This document shows positions 63,902 to 64,000 of a stretch of 64,000 nucleotides of DNA, piece after piece (positions within the stretch are counted from its first letter, which is position 1; each line of letters opens with the position of its first letter). A program made the translations under genes and the position numbers. The DNA is from Kitasatospora purpeofusca (GTDB lineage: Bacteria > Actinomycetota > Actinomycetes > Streptomycetales > Streptomycetaceae), in contig NZ_JODS01000007.1 of NCBI RefSeq assembly GCF_000718025.1, positions 190,073 through 254,072 of the forward strand. The letters run 5' to 3'. The notes under the pieces were generated by a model. That model was given only the letters and a program-made list of their open reading frames with translations. It did no database searches and was not told where the DNA came from.

Positions 63902-64000
63902 AGACCGTGTCCTATGTGGTGAAGGCTCGTTGATCGAGGCATGGGGCGGGGTACGTGGAGTTGGATCGTTCCGGACGGGTTGTGGGAGTTGGCGAAGCCG
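63902..64000 (+). mobile_element. IS5-family insertion sequence, left end
   Basis: The start of the transposase is visible at 63941 (see the partial CDS). The IS end probably lies within GACCGTGTCCTATGTGGTG (63903-63921), which has the look of an IS5-group terminal repeat. The other end is outside the window, so boundaries and target duplication cannot be checked. Confidence 0.55.
63941..64000 (+). CDS. IS5-family transposase, N-terminal 20 codons only
   Basis: The frame from the ATG at 63941 reads MGRGTWSWIVPDGLWELAKP and is cut by the window end. The W-x-x-VPDGLWE-x-A-KP block is the characteristic N-terminus of actinobacterial IS5-group transposases. Whether the gene is intact beyond the window cannot be told. 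Confidence 0.7.
   Translation, partial: MGRGTWSWIVPDGLWELAKP

Overview
The window is high-GC actinobacterial DNA. Its gene style points to Streptomyces, Kitasatospora or a close relative: third codon positions are almost always G or C, GTG/TTG starts and 4-base stop/start overlaps are common, and it carries an XRE-DUF5753/DUF397/RsbW-like ATPase set, a DUF89 protein, large PKS/NRPS genes and an IS5-type transposase. It looks like accessory chromosome holding two biosynthetic gene clusters, a run of secreted-protein genes and the start of an integrated island.

Region by region. 0-3.3 kb: housekeeping-type genes (3' end of a YbhN/MprF-like membrane protein, small acidic protein, AhpD-like protein, RsmC-like methyltransferase translationally coupled to a TrmH-like methyltransferase). 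3.3-18.3 kb, all minus strand: a polycyclic tetramate macrolactam (PTM) cluster. Transcription order is fatty-acid-hydroxylase-type oxygenase, iterative PKS-NRPS (KS-AT-DH-KR-ACP-C-A-PCP-TE), P450, one phytoene-desaturase-like FAD enzyme, and one MDR dehydrogenase. One FAD cyclase plus one MDR reductase is the ikarugamycin-type enzyme set; the oxygenase and P450 should decorate the product. A double Lrp/AsnC regulator and a DHA2 exporter follow.

21-34 kb: accessory genes. These are a beta-repeat protein, an NTF2-like gene flanked by nested palindromic repeats, an anti-sigma-like ATPase operon divergent from an XRE-DUF5753/DUF397 pair across a 42-bp imperfect palindrome, a decayed TetR gene, three tandem paralogous secreted repeat proteins, a secreted S1 protease followed by a lipoprotein resembling only its propeptide, and a glycosyltransferase.

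34.4-51.4 kb, minus strand: the most unusual locus, a seven-gene operon for a PUFA-synthase/fatty-acid-like assembly line. AT-ACP comes first, then a 2646-residue protein reading FabL-type enoyl reductase, KS, KS-like domain without the active Cys, KR, DH and cytochrome P450. A KR plus degenerate DH protein, an FMO/Baeyer-Villiger-type monooxygenase, an MMPL transporter, an NTF2-like protein and an Sfp-type phosphopantetheinyl transferase follow. The inferred job is to build, fully reduce, oxidise and export a lipid-like product.

52-64 kb: a DUF89 gene, then the 3' half of a tRNA-Thr(CGT) gene with its terminator, which looks like an attachment-site remnant. To its right the content changes to island-like genes: a Cys-rich hypothetical, a methyltransferase-nuclease of the Type ISP/IIG kind, and a tightly coupled six-gene operon (ATPase, APH-type kinase, nucleotidyltransferase, histidine phosphatase, zinc-ribbon protein). 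The window ends inside an IS5-family transposase gene.

No database search was possible. Functions rest on recognisable motifs, gene order and spacing.
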